This document shows, piece after piece, positions 1 through 7,935 of a stretch of 64,000 nt of DNA. The position numbers and the translations under genes were made by a program. The notes beneath the pieces are model-generated. The model ran no database searches. It saw only the letters and a program-made list of their open reading frames with translations, and had not been told where the DNA came from. This DNA is from Bog-752 sp963799395 (GTDB taxonomy: Bacteria; Actinomycetota; Thermoleophilia; UBA2241). The stretch is from NCBI GenBank assembly GCA_963799395.1, contig CAWCWZ010000071.1, positions 1 to 64,000 of the forward strand. The letters run 5' to 3'. Position 1 is the stretch's first letter, and every line of letters starts with the position of its first letter.

Positions 1-50
1 GTCGAGCGACTGCGTCGTCGTCGCTCAGGCTTGCGCGACTTCGGTGCGCG

Positions 51-1088
51 CTAGTCCTGCCCGCTGGCCTCCGGAGCGTACTTTCGGTACCAGTCGCGCC
101 AGATGAGCCGGTAGACCTTGACGCCGTGCGGGATGCGTCGCAGGCCGGGGATGAACGGCAGCGTGAGCAGCACCACGAACATGACGGTCATGATGACCAC
201 GACGATGAGGTCGGCGTTGTCGGCGTTGGCGATCGCCGGCACTTCGTACCAGACCTGGTAGGCGTCGAGCCACCAGGCCCCGGGGTAGTTACCGGTCTCG
301 TGGACGATGCCCCACTGCGGGTTGCCAAGCTGCTTGAGATGCGACGCCGTGTCGGTGTAGGGGGTGGCGATGGCGAAGAACAGCAGCGCCTTGGTGGCGT
401 CGAAGGTGTAGGGGTAGTAGGCGTTGCCGTCGGCCGCGAAAGCGCCTTCGAGCAGCCCCGAGCGTCCCAGTCGCAGCATCCCGTCCATCATCTCCGCCAC
501 TGGTCCGTAGTCGCCCGGCGCCAGGGTGACGGTGCCGCCGGACACGGTCGCGCCGGCGAGCGCCTTGCGGTAGGCGCCAAGCCAGGCGGCCTTCTGCTGA
601 GCCGTCGCTCCCGTGTAGCGGTCGACCGCCAACCCGAGCGCGGGGTCGAGCACGGCGGCACGCCGCAGCGGCTCGATGATCAGGTCGCGTGGCGGGTCGA
701 TCGGGATGGTGACACCGAAGATGTCCTTGGCCCAGACGGCGGGGGCGATCGGGCCGATGTGCTGCGCCGCGCTCGAGTCGCCGTCGTAAGGCGGGCCGTA
801 GTCGGAGACCGCCGAGATATCGGGATCCTGGGCCAGGATGCCCGACGCCGTCTGCAGGAACGCGAGGGGCTGCTGAGTGGCGACGCCCTGGGCGTTGATC
901 GTCGGGTAGTCGGGCGCCTTGAAGACGATCGACAGCAGGACGACGGCGATCAGTACGAAACCGAACACGACGAGGCCCTCGCGCAGCAGGTCGTAGGGTT
1001 TGAGCGGTACACCCCGCAGGTTCTCCTGGGTGCGTGGCCCGGCGGCGCTCAGGTCGAGGACGTCGCCCAGTGTCGGTCGCGCATCCAC
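51..1088 (-). CDS. cytochrome b subunit IV-like membrane protein
   Basis: Predicted partner of the cytochrome b6-like protein encoded just upstream, in a bc-type quinol oxidising complex. The N-terminal region reads LKPYDLLREG followed by a hydrophobic helix, as at the start of the C-terminal half of cytochrome b. A second strong helix (IVVVIMTVMFVVLLTLPFIP) lies near the C-terminus, followed by a basic tail. Between them are about 220 mostly hydrophilic residues, far more than a normal subunit IV carries, so this part probably faces outside. The GTG start lies 4 bases after the stop of the b6-like gene, which suggests one operon. The family assignment rests on the KPYDL region and context, so the exact role is inferred. 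Confidence 0.6.
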   Translation of the reverse strand: MDARPTLGDVLDLSAAGPRTQENLRGVPLKPYDLLREGLVVFGFVLIAVVLLSIVFKAPDYPTINAQGVATQQPLAFLQTASGILAQDPDISAVSDYGPPYDGDSSAAQHIGPIAPAVWAKDIFGVTIPIDPPRDLIIEPLRRAAVLDPALGLAVDRYTGATAQQKAAWLGAYRKALAGATVSGGTVTLAPGDYGPVAEMMDGMLRLGRSGLLEGAFAADGNAYYPYTFDATKALLFFAIATPYTDTASHLKQLGNPQWGIVHETGNYPGAWWLDAYQVWYEVPAIANADNADLIVVVIMTVMFVVLLTLPFIPGLRRIPHGVKVYRLIWRDWYRKYAPEASGQD

Positions 1089-1092
1089 GGCG

Positions 1093-1680
1093 TCAGTCGT
1101 CGTAGGGGCGCACGGGGCTGTCGCGGCGCACGAGGAACAGGTGCAGGCCGATGATCGCCGCGACGACGAGCGGCATGACGATCGCGTGCAACATGAGGAC
1201 CTGGCCCGTGTTCATGGTGTTGAAGAGCGCCCCGACGCCGGCTGCGTTCATGGCGTCCTTGGCCTGGGTGGCGATCCACTGCGAATCCCAGTTGGTCTGC
1301 AACAGGTAGCCCGTCAGTCCGGTGAAGATGCTGCTGGCCAGGAGCAGAGCGCCGACCATCCAGGTGGCCCAGCGACCGCCGCGCCAGGCGCCCAGGAAGA
1401 ACTTGGTGGCGAGATGGGCGATGAGGGCGGCGAAAAAGAGCTGCACGCTCCAGAAATGGACGTAGTCGAAGAAGCGCCCGACGCTGTTGGTGTGGTACCA
1501 GAAGGGGCCGCCGAGGGCCAGCAGCACGCCGGAGAGGATGAGGAGCACGAACGACATCAGCGCCGTCGCCCCGAACAGGTAGGCGATCGAGTTGACGTAG
1601 ACCGGCATGCGGGTCGGCAGCGCGTCTTCGACGGTCAGCGCCCGCCGCAGGGCGCGCTGGGCGCTCACGGTGAGGTTCAC
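1093..1680 (-). CDS. cytochrome b, N-terminal (b6-type) haem-binding subunit
   Basis: Membrane subunit that binds two b haems in a bc1/b6f-like quinol:acceptor oxidoreductase. The 195-residue protein has four hydrophobic helices and both haem-ligand pairs with b6 spacing: H75-x13-H89 (in HFWSVQLFFAALIAH) and H165-x14-H180 (in HAIVMPLVVAAIIGLH). FTGLTGYLLQTNW matches the conserved region after helix C. The GTG at 1680 is preferred because the longer reading frame would begin inside the small upstream gene at 1691-1855. No Rieske or cytochrome c gene is inside the window; such genes may lie beyond the left edge. Confidence 0.85.
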   Translation of the reverse strand: MNLTVSAQRALRRALTVEDALPTRMPVYVNSIAYLFGATALMSFVLLILSGVLLALGGPFWYHTNSVGRFFDYVHFWSVQLFFAALIAHLATKFFLGAWRGGRWATWMVGALLLASSIFTGLTGYLLQTNWDSQWIATQAKDAMNAAGVGALFNTMNTGQVLMLHAIVMPLVVAAIIGLHLFLVRRDSPVRPYDD

Positions 1681-1690
1681 GAAGCCACTC

Positions 1691-1855
1691 TCAGCCGATC
1701 CAGCGAGGGATCCGCGCCCAGGCGCCGGCCACGAAGGCGACGATGACACAAAGCCAGGCGATCAGGTTCGGCCAGGCGACGGTGAAGGGCAGGTGCAGCA
1801 GCGTGAACGAAAACGAGGGGACGCCGGGCAGAAGCTCGGGGGGCAGCGGGTGCAA
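1691..1855 (-). CDS. small single-helix membrane protein, 54 aa
   Basis: A short frame with a TTG start 5 bases after a strong AGGAGG Shine-Dalgarno. The product has one long hydrophobic segment (about residues 16-45, including NLIAWLCVIVAFVAGAWA) and a basic end (RIPRWIG). It ends 10 bases before the GTG of the b6-type gene, so it sits first in the cytochrome b operon and may be a small accessory subunit. No family is recognised. The ribosome site, membrane segment and tight spacing support translation; the respiratory role is inferred from position only. Confidence 0.55.
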   Translation of the reverse strand: MHPLPPELLPGVPSFSFTLLHLPFTVAWPNLIAWLCVIVAFVAGAWARIPRWIG

Positions 1856-1914
1856 CGAGACCTCCTCTGCGAGCTTGACTGGCGCCCGAGTCTACACCCG
1901 GTCCAACAGCATCG

Positions 1915-2646
1915 TCAGGGCACCCAGCGCTCGGCCAGCGGCGTGAGGGTCAGCTCGTGGCTGGCCGCGCGCGGCCCCTGATCTGCGAGGAAGGCGACGG
2001 CCGCGGCGATCTGCCGCGGGTCGGCGAGCGCCTCACGCCGCGCGCCCGGGTAGGGCCCGGCCAGCGGCTCGATGCCGGCGTCGACGATCAGCAGGGCGAC
2101 CTGGATACCCTCGTCGCGGAGCTCGAGGGCCGCGGCATTGGCGATCGCCCGCACACCGAACGAGCCCGCTGCCCACAGGCCGCGCCCGGCCATGGCGCGT
2201 CTGGCGGAGCCCCCCGTGACCTGAACGATCGTGGCCGGCCGCTCCTGGCCACGCAGAAAGCGAGCGGAGGCGGACAGGAAGGTGAACGCCGTGCGGGCCG
2301 GGGCCGCGGCCCAGCCTTCGAACGCCTCGGGGGGCGCCTCACTGATCGGACCGCCGCCGAACGGCCCGCCGCGATCGCCTCCGGAGGCGGCGGCGTTGAC
2401 GACCAGGTCGACGTGGCCATGGGTCGCGGCGGCCTGCTCGAGCGCCCGCTGCACGCTCGCGGCGTCGGTGACGTCGGCCCGCACCGCGAGCGCCCCGAGG
2501 GCCGAGACGCCCTCGAGCGTGTCGTCGGAGCGGGCGGCGCCGGCGACCGCCCAGCCCTCGGCGAGGAGCAGCTCGATGACCGCCTTGCCGAGGTTCCGGG
2601 CGCCGAAGACGAGGGCGCTGCGGCGCATCTCTTCGCTTTCGCTCAT
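1915..2646 (-). CDS. SDR-fold protein lacking the catalytic Tyr and Lys
   Basis: Rossmann-fold protein of the short-chain dehydrogenase/reductase type, 243 aa. The N-terminal dinucleotide loop is GARNLGKA and the structural NAG motif appears as VVNAAASGG. Where active members carry Ser and a Tyr-x3-Lys pair, this protein reads VTGGSARRAMAGRGLWAAGS: Trp replaces Tyr and no Lys follows. It may therefore bind NAD(P) without ordinary dehydrogenase chemistry. The ATG is preceded by a GGAGAGG site. It is divergent from the selenoprotein candidate at 2750, with 103 bases between the starts. Confidence 0.7.
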   Translation of the reverse strand: MSESEEMRRSALVFGARNLGKAVIELLLAEGWAVAGAARSDDTLEGVSALGALAVRADVTDAASVQRALEQAAATHGHVDLVVNAAASGGDRGGPFGGGPISEAPPEAFEGWAAAPARTAFTFLSASARFLRGQERPATIVQVTGGSARRAMAGRGLWAAGSFGVRAIANAAALELRDEGIQVALLIVDAGIEPLAGPYPGARREALADPRQIAAAVAFLADQGPRAASHELTLTPLAERWVP

Positions 2647-2749
2647 ATCGGTATCCTCTCCAGGTGGTGGACGTGGCCTTTCAGTATTTCCGACGTGGGG
2701 TCACGGGGTATCGTCAGAGTAGCAGTCGTCGAGCGCAGAAGGAGACCCC

Positions 2750-3385
2750 ATGATCGATGTGGTGATCTGGTCCGACATCGTGTGACCATGGTGCTATGTC
2801 GGCGTGGAGCGCTGGCGAGCAGCACTGGTCCTGCTGGGCGAGACCGCCGCTCAGGTGAGCTGGCGGTACGGCGCCTTTGAGCTCGACCCTACCGTGCCCC
2901 GGGATGGCGTCGAGGCGCGCGCCTACCTGGAGGGCAGGTATCCGCCCGAGATGATCGCTACGATGCACGAGCGCCTGGCGACCATCGCTCGCGAAGAGGG
3001 TCTGCCCTTCGGCGTCCAGCCGGTGCGGCCCAACACGTTCGACGCCCATCGGCTGCTCACCGCGGCCGTGCACGACGGCGTGGCGCGGCAGCAGGCGCTC
3101 GCCGACGAGCTGTTCGCGGCCCACTGGAGCCGTGGCGAGAACGTCGGTCTTGGGGCGGTGCTGGCGGCCGCGGCGGCGGCGGCCGGCATGCCGGCCGCCG
3201 CCGCCGCGGCCGTGACGAACGGCGACGACTACGCGGCGGACGTGGGCGCGGAGGAGCGCCTGGCCTCCAGCCTGGGCATCCGCGCCGTGCCGACCTTCGT
3301 CATCGCCGACCGGCTCATGGTGAGCGGCGCGCAGTCCCCCGAGGTGCTCGCCGACGCGGTCCGCCAGGCCGCGACCGTCGACTGA
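2750..3385 (+). CDS. FrnE/DsbA-family thioredoxin-fold oxidoreductase, probable selenoprotein (TGA at codon 12)
   Basis: Thiol-disulfide oxidoreductase of the FrnE (2-hydroxychromene-2-carboxylate isomerase/DsbA) family. From the ATG at 2750, which has a clear GAAGGAG site 5 bases upstream, the reading is MIDVVIWSDIV-TGA-PWCYVGVERW. This puts the in-frame TGA (2783-2785) exactly at the first Cys of the family's SDxVCPWC motif, giving U-P-W-C. The rest is colinear with FrnE: VSWRYGAFELDP, RPNTFDAHRL, GIRAVPTFVI (cis-Pro loop) and SGAQ. With Sec the protein is 211 aa, normal for the family. A start at GTG 2804 would drop the active site and has no ribosome site. Selenocysteine insertion is inferred; no selA, selB or selC is in view. 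A 48-bp palindrome lies inside the gene. Confidence 0.8.
2797..2817 (+). promoter_or_regulatory. candidate bacterial SECIS hairpin after the in-frame TGA
   Basis: Bases 2797-2804 pair with 2810-2817, with three G-U pairs, closing a 5-base loop UGGAG. The loop begins 19 bases after the TGA, inside the 16-37 base window usual for bacterial SECIS elements, and has a G among its first two bases. This is a hand fold of GC-rich sequence, so chance is possible. Confidence 0.45.
3165..3212. repeat. 48-bp perfect palindrome inside the FrnE-like gene
   Basis: Bases 3165-3188 are exactly reverse-complementary to 3189-3212 with no spacer. The sequence encodes an Ala-rich stretch (about AAAAAAAGMPAAAAAA) in the helical insertion of the FrnE-like protein. 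It could form a very stable hairpin in mRNA or a cruciform in DNA. Confidence 0.9.
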
Positions 3386-3404
3386 GCGCCCTCGCGACCT
3401 GAGC

Positions 3405-3427
3405 CGCCGCAGGGAGACCTTGCGGCG
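3405..3427. terminator. hairpin between converging genes
   Basis: CGCCGCA at 3405 pairs with TGCGGCG ending at 3427, extended by three further pairs (one G-U) around a 3-base AGA loop. It lies between the stops of the FrnE-like gene and osmC-like gene. There is no clear T-run. Confidence 0.5.
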
Positions 3428-3450
3428 AGTGGCCTCTCGCGACCGTGGGT

Positions 3451-3966
3451 TCACACGATCTCGACCTCGACCGAAGTCGCGGGAGACTCGCGCACGGTGC
3501 AGGCGACAGGTGAATGCGCGTCGCCCCAGGTGGCGAGCGCCCGCAGGTCGTCTGGCGCGATGCCGTCCGCCCCGATCCTGATCCGGATACGCATCGTGAT
3601 GAAGGCGGCGCTGACGTTCTCGTCCAGACCGAGCATGCCGCGCTGATCGGCTTCGCTTTCGACGGTGATCTCGAGCGTCGTCAGGCGGGCGCCGACCCGA
3701 GCCGCCCGCATGGCGATGACGGTGGCCGTGCACGAGGCGATCGCTCCACGGAGCATCCAGCCCGGAGCCGGCGCGCTGGCGGCGCCGCCCATCGCCTGCG
3801 GCATGTCGGTGAGAGCGGTCTCACCGTTCGGACCGGTCACCTCGAATCGAAGTCCGTCCAGTAGGCGCGCCGTCGCGGGAACGCCTTTCGCGCGCGCCTT
3901 CTGCGGGTCGGCGATGAATGCGTTGCTGGTCTTCCCGAGAGTGTCGCTGATGCTCGTAGCGCTCAT
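3451..3966 (-). CDS. OsmC family peroxiredoxin-like protein
   Basis: OsmC/Ohr-type protein of 171 aa, probably reducing organic or fatty-acid hydroperoxides with a redox Cys pair. The first Cys is C79 in APGWMLRGAIASCTATVI and the second is C156 in HSPVACTVRE, both at family positions. Both are ordinary Cys codons, which is worth noting because Sec-containing OsmC proteins are known elsewhere. The ATG at 3966 has a GGAGG site 6 bases upstream. It converges on the FrnE-like gene, so two thiol-redox proteins sit side by side. Confidence 0.85.
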   Translation of the reverse strand: MSATSISDTLGKTSNAFIADPQKARAKGVPATARLLDGLRFEVTGPNGETALTDMPQAMGGAASAPAPGWMLRGAIASCTATVIAMRAARVGARLTTLEITVESEADQRGMLGLDENVSAAFITMRIRIRIGADGIAPDDLRALATWGDAHSPVACTVRESPATSVEVEIV

Positions 3967-4167
3967 GTTGTCCTCCAGGAGACGGACGAGCCTTCCGACT
4001 CGCCGGCTCGATTTGCGTACTCGTGTCTCATGGGTGCTAGCCGGTCGGGACGTCGCGCAAACCGTAGGGAGGGATCGTCGCCGGCTCGCCGGGCGCGCAA
4101 ACGGCGACCGCGGCGGCGGCGTGCGGGAAGCATACCGAGGTCCACAGGGATCTACAGGGGAGCGATC

Positions 4168-4488
4168 ATGGCCAGGTATCTTCTTCGCGTTTCGTACACG
4201 GCAGAGGGCGTACGGGGGTTGCTCAAGGAGGGCGGGAGCAGCCGGCGGACGATGGTCGACGGCATGATCAAGGGCCTCGGTGGCGCCCTCGAGGGGTTCT
4301 ACTACGCCTTCGGCGAGGACGACGTCTACGCCATCGCGGAGCTGCCCGACAACGTCACGGCGGCGGCCGTCAGCCTCGCCGTCTCGGCGGCGGGTGCGGC
4401 TCGCTCGCACGTCGTCGTGCTGCTCACTCCGGAAGAGGTCGACGCGGCTACCAGGAAGAGCGTCGCGTATCGCGCTCCGGGCGCCTGA
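4168..4488 (+). CDS. GYD domain-containing protein
   Basis: Protein of 106 aa resembling the GYD family of small ferredoxin-fold proteins of unknown function. It opens MARYLLRVSYTAEGVRGLLK and has the core GALEGFYYAFGEDDVYAIAE, in which GYD-type YxxFGexDvv is recognisable, followed by two alternating Ala/Val segments. ATG 4168 has a GGGGAG site 6 bases upstream. Divergent from osmC with about 200 non-coding bases between. No enzymatic residues can be named. Confidence 0.75.
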   Translation: MARYLLRVSYTAEGVRGLLKEGGSSRRTMVDGMIKGLGGALEGFYYAFGEDDVYAIAELPDNVTAAAVSLAVSAAGAARSHVVVLLTPEEVDAATRKSVAYRAPGA

Positions 4489-4542
4489 CGCTCGCCGGCG
4501 GCTGGGGGGGTCCGGGCAAGTCCGCGCTGCCGCGCCCGGTCT

Positions 4543-4572
4543 CGAACGGCGCTGGGCCGAACGGCGCTGGGC
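4543..4572. repeat. 15-bp tandem duplication
   Basis: CGAACGGCGCTGGGC occurs twice in direct succession between the GYD gene and the DUF1622 gene. It looks like a simple slippage duplication. Confidence 0.9.
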
Positions 4573-4581
4573 CGTTCGCGC

Positions 4582-4980
4582 TCAGTCGGCCGGCGCGCCG
4601 CCCGCTCTGCCCGGCTTTGCGATCGCGTTCCACGCTTCGCGCGGACCTCGGCGCCACGGTACGACGCCGTCGATCTCGATCTCGAGCGAGAAGCTCAGGA
4701 AGGTCCGGATGAGCACGATCAGACCGAGCACGAGGACGTTCTCCACGGTGGGCTCGACGGCGACGGTGCGGATGAGGTCGGCGGCGACGAGGATCTCGAG
4801 GCCGAGGAGGATGCTGCGCCCGAAGTAGCGGCGCAGCATGACGTAGATGCCCAGGGAGTCATGACGCAGGAGTGACATCCCCGCTCGCGCGAGGCCGATG
4901 GCAAAACCGCCGACCAGAACGGCGACGCCGACGATCTCGAAGCCCTGCGCGACGTGGTCCATGAGGTGTATGTACGACAT
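4582..4980 (-). CDS. DUF1622 family membrane protein
   Basis: Membrane protein of 132 aa with three hydrophobic segments. It contains the conserved centre of the DUF1622 family: YFGRSILLGLEILVAADLIR, then VEPTVENVLVLGLIVLIRTF and LSFSLEIEIDG. The function of the family is unknown. The gene converges on the GYD gene, with 93 bases between the stops. Confidence 0.85.
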   Translation of the reverse strand: MSYIHLMDHVAQGFEIVGVAVLVGGFAIGLARAGMSLLRHDSLGIYVMLRRYFGRSILLGLEILVAADLIRTVAVEPTVENVLVLGLIVLIRTFLSFSLEIEIDGVVPWRRGPREAWNAIAKPGRAGGAPAD

Positions 4981-5035
4981 CGCCGGCTCACTTCGGCACT
5001 CGCCGTCGACAACCTCTCCGATGCTTGCGCAAGAG

Positions 5036-5446
5036 CTACGCGGTGAGCTCCTGGTCGACGAACTGCTGCAGCTGCTCGCACTGGGCGGCGGCGATCCTCA
5101 GCTTGGCGGCGTTGTCCGGACGCCGCCCGAGCAGGCGGGCCTCGGTCGTGCTCGCCGCCAGAGCTCGCCAGGCGCTCGCCGCCTCATCGGCGCCGAGGAC
5201 CGCGGCAAAGCGGTCGCCGCGTTGCAGCACCTCGAGGATCCGCGAGCTGATGACCGTCTGCCGGGCGCCGGCTTCGCCGTCGTCCTGCTCCGTATAGGAG
5301 AGGTCGGCGAGTCGCTTCAGGTCGTGATCGAGCTCGGCGAGCGCGAACTCCAGTCCGGCCAGGGCCTTGCGGCGAGCCCCCGTCGATCTCTGCGCGGCCG
5401 CGCGCCGCCCCGGGAACCAGCCGAGCATGCTGGGAGAACTGCTCAA
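5036..5446 (-). CDS. hypothetical helical protein
   Basis: A 136-aa protein of unknown function. It is Ala/Leu/Glu/Arg-rich, largely amphipathic helix, with no signal peptide or membrane segment and one Cys (AAQCEQLQQF). TTG 5446 is favoured because GGAGG lies 8 bases upstream; an ATG at 5428 (MLGWFPGRR) is the alternative. It lies behind the DUF1622 gene on the same strand with a 55-base gap. No family is recognised. Confidence 0.5.
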   Translation of the reverse strand: MSSSPSMLGWFPGRRAAAQRSTGARRKALAGLEFALAELDHDLKRLADLSYTEQDDGEAGARQTVISSRILEVLQRGDRFAAVLGADEAASAWRALAASTTEARLLGRRPDNAAKLRIAAAQCEQLQQFVDQELTA

Positions 5447-5638
5447 GACTCATACCTCCACTGGTCAGGCGCCATCTCCCCTCGAGGGCCGGACGCCTGG
5501 CCTGAAGATACCCATGCGTCGCCAAACGAAAAAGAGCCGCTGCCATCGGCGCCACTGCGTTGCCGGACGCTACACTCGCCAGCGCCGTGTCGGGCTGGTG
5601 AGATACCGGATGAGCGAGGCGCCCGACGTGGGAACGAG

Positions 5639-5701
5639 GTGAGGACCCTCCCCGCAGTCGCGGCCGGGAGCGACCGACAATCGATAGCAGAGGGTCCTCA
5701 C
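5639..5701. repeat. long-armed inverted repeat, possible structured RNA or terminator
   Basis: GTGAGGACCCT (5639-5649) is the exact reverse complement of 5691-5701. Outside it the arms also share CGAGG, offset by a base. The 41-base centre contains a second small hairpin (GTCGC...GCGAC). It lies just past the stop of the minus-strand gene at 5732, where a terminator would be expected, but there is no T-run. It lacks the T-arm of a tRNA. Confidence 0.55.
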
Positions 5702-5731
5702 GCCTCGACCCCGTGTGTGGGCGAGCACCGG

Positions 5732-6164
5732 TCAGGCAGCCTTGCGCTTCTGATCGGAGGCGGGCTTGAAGGCGGGCAGGCGCGCCGACTCGGTGGACCC
5801 GGCGGGGGCGTGGCGCCGCCGATCGGCGGCGATGGCATAGACGGCGCCGCCGATGACGACGGACAGCAGCAGGGCGATCAGGATCGCCCGTGCCGCCGTG
5901 ACTCGCGGGTACGGTGCCGCCCGGCAGGCCGCGACCGAGGATCCGGGTCGCCTGGACGGCGCCGCCGCCCCCGGTGACCAGGCCGGCAATGCCCCGGTGG
6001 GCGGCGGCAGCGGCGGCGTGCGAGGCCGTGACGGGGGCGCCCGCCGGCGAAGCGCTGACGACGGGGCCGCCCGCCTGCGCACTGAGATACGCGAAGGCCG
6101 GTGAGGCAGCCACGGCCGTCACCAGCATGATCAGGACCACAGCGATCAGTAGACGCTTCATCAC
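5732..6164 (-). CDS. small exported membrane-anchored protein (frameshifted)
   Basis: The first part reads as a signal peptide, MKRLLIAVVLIMLVTAVAAS, followed by a Gly/Ala-rich linker. Near 5925 the continuation moves by one base into a frame giving a hydrophobic helix (AILIALLLSVVIGGAVYAIA), then a basic tail ending QKRKAA. Joined, this is a protein of about 142 aa with a signal peptide, low-complexity linker and C-terminal anchor. The ribosome site GAGGAG precedes GTG 6164/ATG 6161. No family is recognised. The shift may be an assembly error or a real lesion. Confidence 0.5.
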
Positions 6165-6203
6165 AGTCTCCTCTCGTTCCGTATGGCATCTGTCGAGACG
6201 AGA

Positions 6204-7818
6204 CTAGGCCGGCAACGGCGGCCGGTCGTCACCCGCGCCGGGTGAACAGCGCGCCGCCGAGACCCGGCGCGACACGCCGTTCTCACCCCGCCCCGCCGGG
6301 CGATGCGTGGGCGCCGCACGCCGTGGGGTGATCGCTCGCGCGCGGTCCCGAGAGCGCCGAGCGGCTACGGGTGTGGGAGCCGGCGGCCGCGCGCTCCCTA
6401 CGAGCGCCCGGCCCTGCCTCTGCCTCGAAGGCGCGCCGCCGCGACGGTGGGGAAGGGCGCGGGCCGCGTGGGTGCCGAAACGCAGGGCGGCTCGCGGCAG
6501 CCGCTGGGCCTGCTCGATCACCTGCTCGAGGGCGGTCGCGAACCAGTCGACGTCGTCCTCGCCGATGACGAGCGGCGGCAGACCCTTGAGCACGTTGATC
6601 GAGTGGCCGGCGACCTGGCTCAGGATGTGGTGCTCGCGAAAGAGGGGACCGATGACGAACTGGGCGAAGATGCCCGGCTGGCGAGCTTCGAGAAAGCGCC
6701 ACGTGTGCGCGCCGCGCCGCGGCTCGCCGAACTCGATCGCCCACATGAGCCCCATCCCACGCACGTCCCTGACCACGTCGAAGGCCTCGACGAGCGGCCG
6801 CGTGCGCGCCATGAGGTACTCCCCCAGGCGGGCGCTGCGGGCGACGAGGGCGTGGCGTCTCGAGCTCCGCGAGGGTCGCGAGACCGGCGGCCATGGCCAT
6901 GTCGTTGGGGGCGAACGTCGAGCCGTGCGAGGTGGCGTGCTCGAGCGAGTCGAAGACCGCGTCGTGGATCGTGGAGCGCAGCAGAAGCGCCCCGACGGGC
7001 ACGTAGCCGCCCGACAGCGATTTCGAGACGGTGAGGAGGTCGGGTTCCAGGCCCCAGTGTTCGCCGGCGAACATCCTCCCGGTGCGGCCGAAGCCGGTCT
7101 GCACCTCGTCGACACAGAAGAGCGTGCCGTAGCGACGGCAGAGCTGCTGGGCGGCCGGCAGATACCCGGGCTCGGGCAGTACGACGCCCTGGCCCTGGAC
7201 CGGTTCGGTCAGAAAGAGCGCCACGTCCTCGTGGCGCAGCTCCGCTTCGAGCGCTCCGAGGTCGTTGAACGGCACCCACGTCACGCTCGGCAGCAGAGGG
7301 CCGAACCGGGCGCGCTGATCGGCGCTGCCGTTCACCGAGAGCGCTCCGAGGGTGAGCCCGTGGAAACCGTTCTCGACGGCGACTGCCCGGGGCCTGCCGG
7401 CGGCGGCGCGCGCCAGCTTGAGGGCGGCCTCGACGGCCTCGGCGCCGCTGTTGACGAACAGCACGCGATCGGTGGAGGCGGGAGCGTGGCGCAGGAGCGC
7501 CTCGGCGAGTAACCCCGGCAGGTCGGACAGACCGAGCTGGGGGAGGCTCGGGGTCCGCAGCGCGAGCAGGTCTTCGAGGGCCCGGCGCACCGTCTCGTTG
7601 TTGCGCCCCACGTTGTACATGCCGAAGCCACCGAGCCAGTCGAGGAACCTGGTGCCGTCACGGTCGATGAGGTACGGGCCTTCGGCCTGCGCCCACTGCC
7701 GGTCGAAGCCGAGGATCCTGAGGATCTGCACGAAGCGAGGGTTCGAGTATCGGCCGTACAGCTCCATGCCTTCGCCGGCGCGCTCGGCCAGGAGCCGCCT
7801 CAGGCTGAACTCGTCCAT
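6204..7818 (-). CDS. class III PLP-dependent aminotransferase (one frameshift)
   Basis: Fold-type I, class III aminotransferase of the ornithine/putrescine/4-aminobutyrate group. From ATG 7818 (MDEFSLRRLL) the motifs run in order: GTRFLDWLGGFGMYNVGRNN, FVNSGAEAVEAALKLAR, the conserved VDEVQTGFGRTGRMF, and SKSLSGGYVPVG with the Schiff-base Lys. Near 6855 the homology passes to another frame (HALVARSARLGEYL, DVRGMGLMWAIEFG, SINVLKGLPPL), so one base is lost or gained. The last 80 or so residues are Arg/Ala-rich and unlike the family, so the stop at 6204 may be wrong. The substrate cannot be decided. Confidence 0.8.
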
Positions 7819-7935
7819 GTGGCCGTCGCCCTCCTCCCTCGAGTCGTGCCAACGATACCCCCACCCGGGGTCGGTCGCGGTGTTGAGGCGGCCAACGGCG
7901 CCGCGACGTCGCTCGCCGGTAGACTCTGGAGCGAC

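Noticed and set aside
126..1154. Plus-strand 342-codon frame opposite the cytochrome b genes
   Set aside because: Its product is Arg/Gly/Val/Asp-rich without a family, while the minus strand shows clear haem motifs.
2804..3385. Start of the FrnE-like gene at GTG 2804
   Set aside because: It has no ribosome site and removes the first strand and the redox motif, both of which are encoded upstream in the same frame.
5639..5701. tRNA or tRNA-Sec gene
   Set aside because: The arms could mimic an acceptor stem, but there is no T-arm (GTTCRA) and no plausible anticodon arm.
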